6,417 nucleotides of DNA. It comes from RBG-16-64-43 sp035288225. Lineage in GTDB: Bacteria; Chloroflexota; Anaerolineae; Anaerolineales; RBG-16-64-43. The stretch lies in NCBI GenBank assembly GCA_035288225.1, contig DATEAT010000058.1:1-6417 (forward strand). The letters are read 5' to 3'. The notes beneath the pieces were generated by a model. The model was not told the origin of the DNA and made no database searches. It was given only the letters and a program-made list of their open reading frames with translations. Position numbers and translations under genes: made by a program. Every line of letters begins with the position of its first letter. Within the stretch, counting starts at the first letter, position 1. This document shows positions 1-5,562 of the stretch, piece after piece.

Positions 1-231
1 TTCGGCAAGAACATCGATGTGGCGGCCGCCGTCACCTGGGGCATGCTGGGCAACCTGATCGGCCTCGGATTTGCCGCCATCTCCGACATCTGGATCAACG
101 GCTATCCGCCGCCGGTCGCCATCGTGGGCGAGTTCCTGCCCTCGGCCGGCCCGAACCTGATCTTCGCTGCGATCCTGGTCCCGATTCTGGTCATTGCGTA
201 CAAGGGGCTTCAGCGGCAGACCGGCCGCTAG
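1..231 (+). CDS. Probable ECF transporter substrate-binding (S) component, C-terminal fragment
   Basis: The reading frame is open from the left edge and gives 76 residues before TAG at 229-231; the true start lies outside the window. The visible part is hydrophobic: one segment around residues 12-30 (TWGMLGNLIGLGFAAISDIW), a polar Pro-rich turn (NGYPPPV), then a last membrane helix (NLIFAAILVPILVIAY) and a short basic end (KGLQRQTGR). Ending on an 'aILVPILVxAY' helix plus a short basic tail is typical of integral-membrane S components of energy-coupling-factor importers, which bind a vitamin or other micronutrient and dock on EcfT. The main support is context: a complete EcfT gene follows 68 nt downstream on the same strand. 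The substrate cannot be told from this piece. Another ECF-associated membrane subunit is possible. Coding is near certain; the S-component assignment is inference. Confidence 0.62.
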   Translation, partial: FGKNIDVAAAVTWGMLGNLIGLGFAAISDIWINGYPPPVAIVGEFLPSAGPNLIFAAILVPILVIAYKGLQRQTGR

Positions 232-245
232 GTTCGCATCTCAGT

Positions 246-283
246 CCATGGCCCCGGGGGCGTGTTCGCCCCCGGGGCCATGG
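246..283 (+). promoter_or_regulatory. Perfect 17-bp hairpin between the S-component gene and ecfT
   Basis: Bases 246-262 are the exact reverse complement of 267-283, with the 4-nt loop TGTT at 263-266. Almost all pairs are G-C. The structure fills most of the 68-nt intercistronic gap. It ends 5 nt before the AGGA Shine-Dalgarno of ecfT (289-292). No T-run follows, so it does not look like a normal intrinsic terminator. Plausible roles are mRNA stabilisation or processing between the two cistrons, partial attenuation that sets subunit ratio, or modulation of access to the ecfT ribosome site. Confidence 0.8.
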
Positions 284-299
284 CGGGCAGGATTGCTAC

Positions 300-1172
300 A
301 TGCTGGTTACGTGGCGTTACCGCAAGCGGCGATCGCTCGTGCAGAGCTTCGACCCTCGCGCGTGGATCATTTTCTACCTGTGCTTCATGGGCGTGACCAT
401 CTCCTTCTGGGATGTTCGCATCCTGGCCGTCTTGTTCGGCCTCTCGCTGGGGATTGTCATCAGTTCGGGACTCGCCTGGCGCGAAACCCGCCGGGCTTGG
501 CTCTTCATCGGCGGATTCATCATCTACTTCTCGCTCTTTACCTTCCTCACCGGCCGGGGCGGGATGGAGTTCTACACCGAGGAGCACGTCATTCGCAATG
601 TGCAGGCCTCCTTCACGCTCTTCGGCTGGCGGCCGGTGTTGCACATCACGGTGGAACGAATCTTCTACGCGCTGAGCATGCTGGTGCGCGTGTTTAGCCT
701 GGCCAGTATGACCATTCTCATTCCCTATTCCTTCAACCCAGCCCAATATGGGGTCACCTTCCGCGGGCTGGGGCTGCCGGATAAAATCGCCTATGCCATG
801 GACCTCACCATGCGCTTCGTCCCAACCTACGCGCGCGACTTTCAGATCACCATGGACGCCCAACGCGCGCGCGGATACGAAATCGAGAAGCTGCGCGGCG
901 GGTTGCTCGCCCAAGTGCGGAAACTGGCACCGCTGATCGTGCCCGTCACCATCCAGGCCATCGCCGGCAGCGAGGACATCATCGATGCGATGGATCTCCG
1001 TGCTTTCGGCGTCCAACCGCGCACCTGGCTCGAGGAATTGCACTACCACGCGCGCGACCGTGTGCTGATCGCCCTGGGCGTCGGAGTCTTCCTCTTCTCG
1101 CTCGCGCTCTCGATCTACGGCGTGGGCAGCTTCTGGATCCCAGAAGCCCTCAAAGCTTTGCCGCTGCTCTGA
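300..1172 (+). CDS. ecfT: Energy-coupling factor transporter transmembrane protein EcfT
   Basis: EcfT is the membrane scaffold of ECF importers. It couples ATP hydrolysis by the EcfA/A' ATPases to the substrate-binding S component during vitamin or cofactor uptake. The 290-residue product has the usual length and plan: membrane helices at about 22-60, 64-84 and 118-143, then a long cytoplasmic coupling region, and a final helix near 255-277. The coupling region carries the family stretch MRFVPTYARDFQ (171-182) followed by AQRARGYE (187-194), which contains the first Ala-Arg-Gly motif that contacts an ATPase. The second motif position reads AMDLRAFG (230-237), so strict ARG is replaced by LRA. 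The ATG at 300 is supported by AGGA at 289-292, 7 nt upstream. It forms an operon with the preceding membrane gene. No ATPase gene is visible, so these must lie upstream or elsewhere. Confidence 0.93.
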   Translation: MLVTWRYRKRRSLVQSFDPRAWIIFYLCFMGVTISFWDVRILAVLFGLSLGIVISSGLAWRETRRAWLFIGGFIIYFSLFTFLTGRGGMEFYTEEHVIRNVQASFTLFGWRPVLHITVERIFYALSMLVRVFSLASMTILIPYSFNPAQYGVTFRGLGLPDKIAYAMDLTMRFVPTYARDFQITMDAQRARGYEIEKLRGGLLAQVRKLAPLIVPVTIQAIAGSEDIIDAMDLRAFGVQPRTWLEELHYHARDRVLIALGVGVFLFSLALSIYGVGSFWIPEALKALPLL

Positions 1173-1268
1173 TCCCAGTTGTCGCGTCACCCCCCAATGT
1201 TACGGCCAGTGCGCGCCCGCCTGCCGCCCTCCCGACGGCGTCAAGCAGGTTGCGACCGGTCAGTCCGT

Positions 1269-1306
1269 GGGAGTCCCCCGCCCCCCTTGGGGGGTTAGAT
1301 TCTCCC
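1269..1306 (+). terminator. Possible terminator downstream of ecfT
   Basis: GGGAG (1269-1273) can pair with CTCCC (1302-1306). They enclose a run of six C (1281-1286), TT, and six G (1289-1294). It lies about 97 nt past the ecfT stop. There is no real T-run afterwards and the inner C6/G6 loop is tight, so this is a weak call; the same bases could simply be a GC-rich fold-back. Confidence 0.28.
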
Positions 1307-1375
1307 CTCTCGCAGACTCCGAGCGGGATATTTGGGCGTCTCATCCAATTTTATGAGGGCCGGCCGGGCAGCAGA

Positions 1376-1384
1376 TGATACGAT
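1376..1384 (+). promoter_or_regulatory. Possible extended -10 promoter for the MFS gene
   Basis: TGATACGAT matches an extended -10 layout (TG, one base, then TACGAT), close in form to the TGATATGAT upstream of the phosphate transporter. No recognisable -35 lies 17 nt upstream. Transcription would begin near 1391, giving an approximately 120-nt leader before ATG 1512. Confidence 0.3.
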
Positions 1385-1511
1385 GTTCTCCGCCCGGGCC
1401 CGGCGGTCCGCTCGCGCGAATCGCCGCAGGCACAGCGGTGCCCCGACAGGACTCTGCGGGGAGGTCGCGGCTCGGGGTAGACACATTTGCATCTGAGGTT
1501 CAATCGGCATC

Positions 1512-2768
1512 ATGAGCGGTCCACGGCTTTACATTCGCGGGCAGTATCAGCGCCTGGCTGGCATGATAAGCGAGTACCCGCGTCCGTTCTGGACGCTGGT
1601 CATTGCCACGTTCATAGACCACCTGGGCGGGGCGCTGCTGTTCCCGTTCTTCTCCCTGTATATCACCCGCCGCTTCAACGTTGGCATGACCGAGGTGGGC
1701 ATCCTGTTTGCGATGTTCTCCATCTCGAGTTTTGTCGGCTCAGCCCTTGGCGGAGCGCTGACCGACCGCATCGGGCGCAAGGGGATGCTCATTTTCAGCC
1801 TGCTGGCCACCTCCATCAGCAGCTTGATCATGGGATTCGTCGGCTCGCTCGAGGCCTTCTATCTGCTGGCGCTGCTCACCGGCATCTTCACCGACTCGGG
1901 CGGGCCCGCACGGCAGGCGATGGTCGCAGATCTCCTGCCGGAGATGAAACGTGCCCAAGGTTATGGAATCATCCGTGTGGCCTTCAACCTCGCGGTGGCC
2001 ATTGGTCCCGCCATCGGCGGGTTTCTGGCCACCCGCTCCTATCTCATACTGTTCGTGGCCGACGCTATCATCAGTTTCATCACGGCCATCATCGTGGCCG
2101 TAGCGATGCCTGAAACCAAACCGGCGCCACAGCCCGGAGAAAAACCCGAGAGTGTGGGCACGACCTTCGCCGGGTACTTCCGCGTGCTGCGGGACGGGGT
2201 ATACATGTTCTTCTTGGCGGCCTCGATGCTCAGCGTCTTCGTCTACATGAACATGAACACCACCCTCGGCGTCTATCTTCGCGACGTGCATGCCACACCC
2301 GAAGCGGGTTACGGGTTCCTGCTCAGCTTGAACGCGGCCATGGTCGTGGCCATGCAGTTCCCGATCACGCGGCGCATCGAAAAGCTGGCACCCCTGTGGA
2401 TGATGACCATCGGCACGGCGCTGTACGCTATCGGCTTCGGGATGTACGGAGTAGTGAGCAGCTTCGGCCTGTTCGTCCTGGCGATGGTCATCATCACCAT
2501 TGGTGAGATGATTGTGTCGCCGGTCGCGCAAGCCTTGGTGGCGCACATGTCGCCCGCCGACATGCGGGGCCGCTACATGGCGGTCTACAGTTTCTCATGG
2601 TCGATCCCCTATGCCGCGGGGCCTCTGCTCGCCGGCCTGGTGCTCGACAACCTCAATCCGCGCTGGTTGTGGTATGCCGCATTTGTCGTTGGTCTGCTGG
2701 CCACCGCTGCCTTCTACGCCCTTCACCGGCGGCAATTGAGATCGGCCGCGGCAACTTTGCCTGCCTAG
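1512..2768 (+). CDS. Major facilitator superfamily (MFS) transporter, drug-efflux-like
   Basis: A proton-driven inner-membrane carrier of 418 residues, with 12 hydrophobic segments in two six-helix halves joined by a polar loop at about 199-228 (ETKPAPQPGEKPESVG). The loop between helices 2 and 3 carries a clear MFS motif A, GGALTDRIGRKGM (80-92). R155 begins a stretch ending in GPAIGG (165-170), matching the motif B/C region of antiporters. An acidic residue, D36, sits inside helix 1 (FIDHLGGALLFPF), as in several multidrug exporters. The C-terminal half has MRGRYMAVYSFSW (351-363), also common in the family. ATG 1512 is the earliest start possible because TGA lies in frame at 1494-1496. The only ribosome-site candidate, GAGG at 1495-1498, is 13 nt away and therefore weak; Met18 at 1563 is an alternative. 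Substrate is unknown, and no regulator gene is adjacent. Confidence 0.93.
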   Translation: MSGPRLYIRGQYQRLAGMISEYPRPFWTLVIATFIDHLGGALLFPFFSLYITRRFNVGMTEVGILFAMFSISSFVGSALGGALTDRIGRKGMLIFSLLATSISSLIMGFVGSLEAFYLLALLTGIFTDSGGPARQAMVADLLPEMKRAQGYGIIRVAFNLAVAIGPAIGGFLATRSYLILFVADAIISFITAIIVAVAMPETKPAPQPGEKPESVGTTFAGYFRVLRDGVYMFFLAASMLSVFVYMNMNTTLGVYLRDVHATPEAGYGFLLSLNAAMVVAMQFPITRRIEKLAPLWMMTIGTALYAIGFGMYGVVSSFGLFVLAMVIITIGEMIVSPVAQALVAHMSPADMRGRYMAVYSFSWSIPYAAGPLLAGLVLDNLNPRWLWYAAFVVGLLATAAFYALHRRQLRSAAATLPA

Positions 2769-2860
2769 GCCGTGGATGAGGGGCCGCAGGCCAACCGTGG
2801 TCCGGGGGCATGGGAGAACGGACCGGCCTCCGCCTGGGCGATGGAATTTGAAGCGCTGCG

Positions 2861-2899
2861 AGGACGACTCGCGGGGCGGCCTGCCCCGGGGTTCGTCCT
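2861..2899 (+). promoter_or_regulatory. Leader hairpin upstream of the tail-bearing membrane protein gene
   Basis: AGGACGA (2861-2867) is the exact complement of TCGTCCT (2893-2899). Inside it, CGGGGC (2872-2877) pairs with GCCCCG (2883-2888) around the loop GGCCT. The 4x4 internal loop between the two stems can add one C-G and one U-G pair. It lies 93-131 nt past the MFS stop and ends 9 nt before the next gene's AAAGGA. No T-run follows, so a leader or translational-control role seems as likely as termination of the MFS transcript. Confidence 0.6.
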
Positions 2900-2914
2900 G
2901 GCACAATGAAAGGA
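2899..2914 (+). promoter_or_regulatory. Start-deciding region: AAAGGA ribosome site and possible extended -10
   Basis: AAAGGA at 2909-2914 is placed 8 nt before GTG 2923, which is ideal spacing. It directly overlaps ATG 2914, which it therefore cannot serve. TG-G-CACAAT (2899-2907) resembles an extended -10. If used, RNA would start near 2914 and the ATG there could be read as a leaderless start. No -35 is visible. The two readings give proteins differing by three residues. Confidence 0.5.
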
Positions 2915-2922
2915 TGGGGCCC

Positions 2923-4287
2923 GTGCAAATCACAGCCCTCTTCAAGCGGACCTGGAAGCTGACCTGGTTGTACCGCGCGACGTGGCTATTTGGAGCGCTC
3001 TTGGCGCTCACCACAGGTAACGGGCTCTTCGCCAGCAGCGTCTGGCGAGGAAGAGAGGTGGCCTCGCACAACACACTGCGCCTCACTCCCGCTCTCACGC
3101 TCAACTTCCCGGGGGAAGGGGTAAGCATCGACCTCACCCGCCCCGAGGCGATCGACATCCACATCGGCAGTGGAGGGCTGTCGGGGCTCGAGACAGCCCT
3201 CGGCGGAATCATCCCCGAAGGAGTACGCACGGTCGTGTTCAGCGGGTCGGTTCTGCTCGCCCTGGCCGCGTTGGTCCTGGTCACCTCGCGTTATGTGGCG
3301 GAGGCCGGGCTCATACGCATGGTTGCGCAAAGCGAACAGGATGGGGTTCTGCGAAGCACGCGCCAGGGCTGGCGTCTCGGGTGGTCCCGATCCGCCTGGC
3401 GCCTGCTTCTCATCGATTGTCTTGTTTACCTTGCTGGGCTGGCGGCTGTGCTGCTGTGCTTCGCGCTGGCCCTCTCGCCCTTCCTGCTGTGGGCTACCGG
3501 CAACATCCTGGCCGGAGCACTTGGGACGGCCATCGCCTGCGGGCTGCTGATCTTGGACGCAGCGGCAACGGCTGCAATGCTGCTGGCCGTTTCGCTTGTA
3601 TTGCCCGTCGCGCGGCGGCAGTGCGCGGCGGAAGGGCTGGGCGTGGGCGCCAGCCTGCGTACCGCCATCGGGCTCATTCGGTCCCATCTCGGGCACGCGC
3701 TGCAGGTATGGCTCGTGTGGGCCGCAATGCGCCTGGTATGGATGGTGGCGATGGTTCCTCTTGTGCTTCTGCTCGCGCCTCTTGTCCTGGCGCTTCTTCC
3801 GGTTGGACTTGTGGCTGGAGGGGTTTCAGCGCTTGCCGTTGGCGGGGTGTTAGCCGTCTTCCTCAAGGGCGCACTGCCATGGATCATCGGTGGCATCGCG
3901 GGCCTGCCGGCCCTTGGGCTCGTGCTGAGCGCGCCCATCCTCGTCGCCAGCGCACCGATCGAAGTTCTCAAGTCGTCGTGGTGGACCTTGGCGGTGGGCG
4001 AACTGCGTCGCCTGCCTGAGCGAGCGCAGCTTCCAGCGGGTGCTGAGCCGCCGGCACCTGCGCCGGTTGCGCCCCAACATGTCGAACCCGCCCTTCCTGC
4101 TCCACGAATAGTGCGTGCACCGGCGCCCTCGCCGAAGACGCCGCCGAAGGCAAGGCGCGGGCGGCCGGCGCCGCCCACCCGCGCCTCAGGCCGTCGCGCG
4201 AGCACCCCGGTTGGCGCAAGGCGGGGGACCAAAGCTGCGACGGGCCGAGGCGCGAAACGGAAAACTACGCCCCGCCGCAAAGGCTGA
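2923..4287 (+). CDS. Uncharacterised multi-pass membrane protein with a basic histone-like C-terminal tail
   Basis: The family is not recognised with certainty. From GTG 2923 the protein has 454 residues. The N-terminus, MQITALFKRTWKLTWLYRATWLFGALLAL, a Trp/Arg-rich stretch leading into helix 1, resembles bacterial membrane proteins of the 'glycerophosphodiesterase membrane-domain-like' or DUF-type class. A loop of about 65 residues (38-103, probably outside the membrane) follows. Then come five or more helices at about 104-121, 160-187, 203-229, 260-315 (at least two) and 318-344. Residues 362-403 form a Pro/Ala-rich linker. Residues 404-454 contain 18 Lys/Arg and no Asp/Glu, including RRGRP (411-415), an AT-hook-like core. 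The frame stays open upstream to 2776, but that extension is low-complexity and crosses the leader hairpin. GTG 2923 is preferred because AAAGGA lies 8 nt upstream; ATG 2914 is the alternative. It stands alone, convergent with the phosphate transporter gene. Confidence 0.82.
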   Translation: MQITALFKRTWKLTWLYRATWLFGALLALTTGNGLFASSVWRGREVASHNTLRLTPALTLNFPGEGVSIDLTRPEAIDIHIGSGGLSGLETALGGIIPEGVRTVVFSGSVLLALAALVLVTSRYVAEAGLIRMVAQSEQDGVLRSTRQGWRLGWSRSAWRLLLIDCLVYLAGLAAVLLCFALALSPFLLWATGNILAGALGTAIACGLLILDAAATAAMLLAVSLVLPVARRQCAAEGLGVGASLRTAIGLIRSHLGHALQVWLVWAAMRLVWMVAMVPLVLLLAPLVLALLPVGLVAGGVSALAVGGVLAVFLKGALPWIIGGIAGLPALGLVLSAPILVASAPIEVLKSSWWTLAVGELRRLPERAQLPAGAEPPAPAPVAPQHVEPALPAPRIVRAPAPSPKTPPKARRGRPAPPTRASGRRASTPVGARRGTKAATGRGAKRKTTPRRKG

Positions 4288-4294
4288 GGCGGCG
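4273..4294 (-). terminator. Possible terminator in the convergent gap, reading leftwards
   Basis: CGCCGC (4273-4278) pairs perfectly with GCGGCG (4289-4294) around a 10-nt loop. On the minus strand the stem begins directly after the phosphate-transporter stop (4295-4297). A TTTT follows about 8 nt after the stem (minus-strand reading of 4261-4264). On the plus strand it straddles the stop codon of the membrane protein gene and has no T-run. Six pairs is short, so this is a modest candidate. Confidence 0.33.
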
Positions 4295-5269
4295 TCACGC
4301 CAGGCGCTGGAGTGCCTCGAAAGCGAGAGCAGCCAACACGGCCGACACGGGCAGCGTGAGCAGCCAGGCCACGAGCATATCGCGCAGCACCTGCCAGCGT
4401 ACCTGATTGGGCCTATCGCCTGCGCCCACACCAAGAACCGCCGTGCTCATGACTTGCGGCAGGCTCACCGGCGCGCCCACCAACCCAGCACCCATGACCA
4501 CCACCGACCCTGCGCTCAGTGCTGCGAGAGAATGAATCGGGCGCAGGCGCAGAATGCGAGCGCCCAGAGTACGCATCACGCGCCAACCGGCCACCGACGT
4601 TCCGAGCACAAACGCGGCCAGGCTGGCCAGCACCACCCACAATGGAACCTCGAACGAGGAAAGCCTTCCCGCTGCGAGGAGCGCCAACACAATCGCCCCC
4701 ATCGTCTTGGGCGGGTCGTTGACGCCATGGCTGAGGGCCAGCGCGATCACCGCAGGGATTTGCAGCCGCCGCAAAGCCACGTTGGCGCGCGGCGGAGCGT
4801 GACGCAGAACGAGTGTCGCCAGACGAATGGCGAGGAAGCCCATCCCCAGGCCGAGCAGGGGCGAAAGGACGAGCGAGAGGAGCACGCCCGTCAGCCCGGC
4901 ACCGCGCAGCACGCCCCACCCTGCCGCGGCCACACCCGCCCCCACCAGCCCTCCCACCAGTCCGTGCGTGGACGACGAGGGAATACCTGCGGCCCAGGTG
5001 ATCAGATTCCATGCCACCGCGGAAACCACGGCGGCAAGAACCACTTCGGTGGGGATGAGGTGTGCGTCGAGAATCCCGTTGGTTACCGTGCGCGCCACGG
5101 CGGTGCCAAAGAGAAAGGGCGCGACGAGTTGGGCAAGCGCGCTCAACAGAAGGCCAGGGCGCGGGTCGAGTGACCCCGAGAAGACCGCCGTCGCCACGAT
5201 GCTCGGGCTGTCTTTGTAGCCATTGAGAAACGCGTAGAGCAGTGCGGCACAGATAGCGGCGGGTAGCAT
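4295..5269 (-). CDS. pit: PiT-family inorganic phosphate transporter
   Basis: A low-affinity inner-membrane carrier for phosphate (usually as metal-phosphate or with a cation), 324 residues from ATG 5269, within the normal range for compact bacterial PiT proteins. The duplicated family signatures are present: LNGYKDSPSIVATAV (15-29), GIPSSSTHGLVGGLVGAG (95-112), SHGVNDPPKTMG (180-191) and GAPVSLPQVMSTAVLGVGAG (265-284). The fourth deviates from the usual PVSTTH/Q, with SLPQ in place of STTH or STTQ. The first has KDSPS where FHDAAN-like residues are common. ATG 5269 puts helix 1 immediately after the start. The frame extends to ATG 5284 and TTG 5302, but TTG overlaps the -10 box and is unlikely. 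GGAA is the only, weak, ribosome site. No PhoU-like (DUF47) partner gene, often found beside pit, is seen. Its 3' end faces the plus-strand gene across 7 nt. Confidence 0.92.
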   Translation of the reverse strand: MLPAAICAALLYAFLNGYKDSPSIVATAVFSGSLDPRPGLLLSALAQLVAPFLFGTAVARTVTNGILDAHLIPTEVVLAAVVSAVAWNLITWAAGIPSSSTHGLVGGLVGAGVAAAGWGVLRGAGLTGVLLSLVLSPLLGLGMGFLAIRLATLVLRHAPPRANVALRRLQIPAVIALALSHGVNDPPKTMGAIVLALLAAGRLSSFEVPLWVVLASLAAFVLGTSVAGWRVMRTLGARILRLRPIHSLAALSAGSVVVMGAGLVGAPVSLPQVMSTAVLGVGAGDRPNQVRWQVLRDMLVAWLLTLPVSAVLAALAFEALQRLA

Positions 5270-5301
5270 TGTCGGTGATTCCATCGGGCAGAAGAGCCGC
5301 A

Positions 5302-5310
5302 ATCATATCA
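5302..5310 (-). promoter_or_regulatory. Extended -10 promoter of the phosphate transporter gene
   Basis: Read on the minus strand, 5310 to 5302 is TGATATGAT: TG, one base, then TATGAT, one mismatch from the -10 consensus. No good -35 is present 17 nt upstream, as expected for an extended -10. RNA would start near 5295, leaving ATG 5284 or 5269 as the start codon and excluding TTG 5302. Confidence 0.55.
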
Positions 5311-5352
5311 CCCAGCCCGCGCCGGGCGGACTGCGGGTGGCGTCACTCGGCA

Positions 5353-5381
5353 AGGGCCTGATACCCTCCGCGGCAGGCCCT
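5353..5381. repeat. Inverted repeat between divergent promoters (possible operator)
   Basis: AGGGCCTG (5353-5360) is the exact reverse complement of CAGGCCCT (5374-5381), with a 13-nt spacer. Half-site centres are 21 bp apart, two helical turns, as expected for a dimeric regulator. It lies about 46 bp upstream of the phosphate transporter -10 and about 118 bp upstream of the rightward -35. As RNA it would be only an 8-bp stem with no T-run, so a DNA-binding role is more attractive than termination. Confidence 0.4.
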
Positions 5382-5498
5382 GCCTCACGCATGCATCCAA
5401 GCGTCACGCTGCGGCCGCGTGCTCATTTGGCAACGGTCCACCGCTCGTTCTCATGGTCGAAGCACGAGCATCAGACCCCGTGCATTCTGCCGCAGCCC

Positions 5499-5527
5499 TT
5501 CACAAGTCAACCTTTTCACGTGATAAT
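5499..5527 (+). promoter_or_regulatory. Near-consensus sigma-70-type promoter of the SUKH-like gene
   Basis: TTCACA (5499-5504) and GATAAT (5522-5527) each differ from consensus at one base and are 17 bp apart. RNA would begin near 5534, giving a leader of about 29 nt that contains AGGAAGG (5549-5555). This is the best promoter match in the window. Confidence 0.72.
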
Positions 5528-5562
5528 CCGCGGTGCGATCCCATGAGTAGGAAGGCGCTCGG

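Larger units (their letters stand above)
1173..1511. other. Gene-free region between ecfT and the MFS gene
   Basis: This 339-nt stretch has no reading frame with convincing protein composition on either strand. It holds a possible nested terminator (1269-1306) and a possible extended -10 element (1376-1384). It also contains GC-rich fold-back pieces within about 90 nt of the MFS start: GGCAC (1429-1433) with GTGCC (1438-1442), nested in CCGCA (1424-1428) with TGCGG (1455-1459). A competing pairing is CCCCG (1441-1445) with CGGGG (1457-1461). If transcription starts near 1391 these lie in an approximately 120-nt leader. No known riboswitch core was recognised. Confidence 0.5.

Noticed and set aside
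228..1190. Open 320-codon minus-strand frame opposite ecfT
   Set aside because: Its translation is rich in His, Glu, Gly and Arg with no hydrophobic core or motif; it mirrors the codon pattern of the clear EcfT gene on the other strand.
1740..2546. Open 268-codon minus-strand frame opposite the MFS gene
   Set aside because: Low-complexity His/Asp/Gly/Gln-rich product, antisense to a gene with clear MFS motif A and 12 helices.
2898..2914. Sigma-54-like TGGCAC element
   Set aside because: The TGGCAC half is present but there is no TTGC(A/T) at the required spacing downstream.
2776..2922. N-terminal extension of the membrane protein to ATG 2776
   Set aside because: The extra residues are Arg/Gly/Pro-rich, cover the leader hairpin, and precede the good AAAGGA site that fits GTG 2923.
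3426..4298. Open 290-codon minus-strand frame opposite the tail-bearing membrane protein
   Set aside because: Ala/Ser/Thr/Arg-rich product without motifs. The plus-strand frame has a ribosome site and membrane-helix pattern. It also overlaps the pit 3' end.
4115..5173. Open 352-codon plus-strand frame opposite pit
   Set aside because: Product is Arg/His/Gln/Pro-rich repeats of polar residues, a shadow of the PiT gene, which carries all four family signatures.
5405..5421. CACGC/GCGTG fold-back around a GCGGCCGC palindrome
   Set aside because: Only five pairs with a 7-nt loop in GC-rich DNA; expected by chance and not placed at a gene signal.
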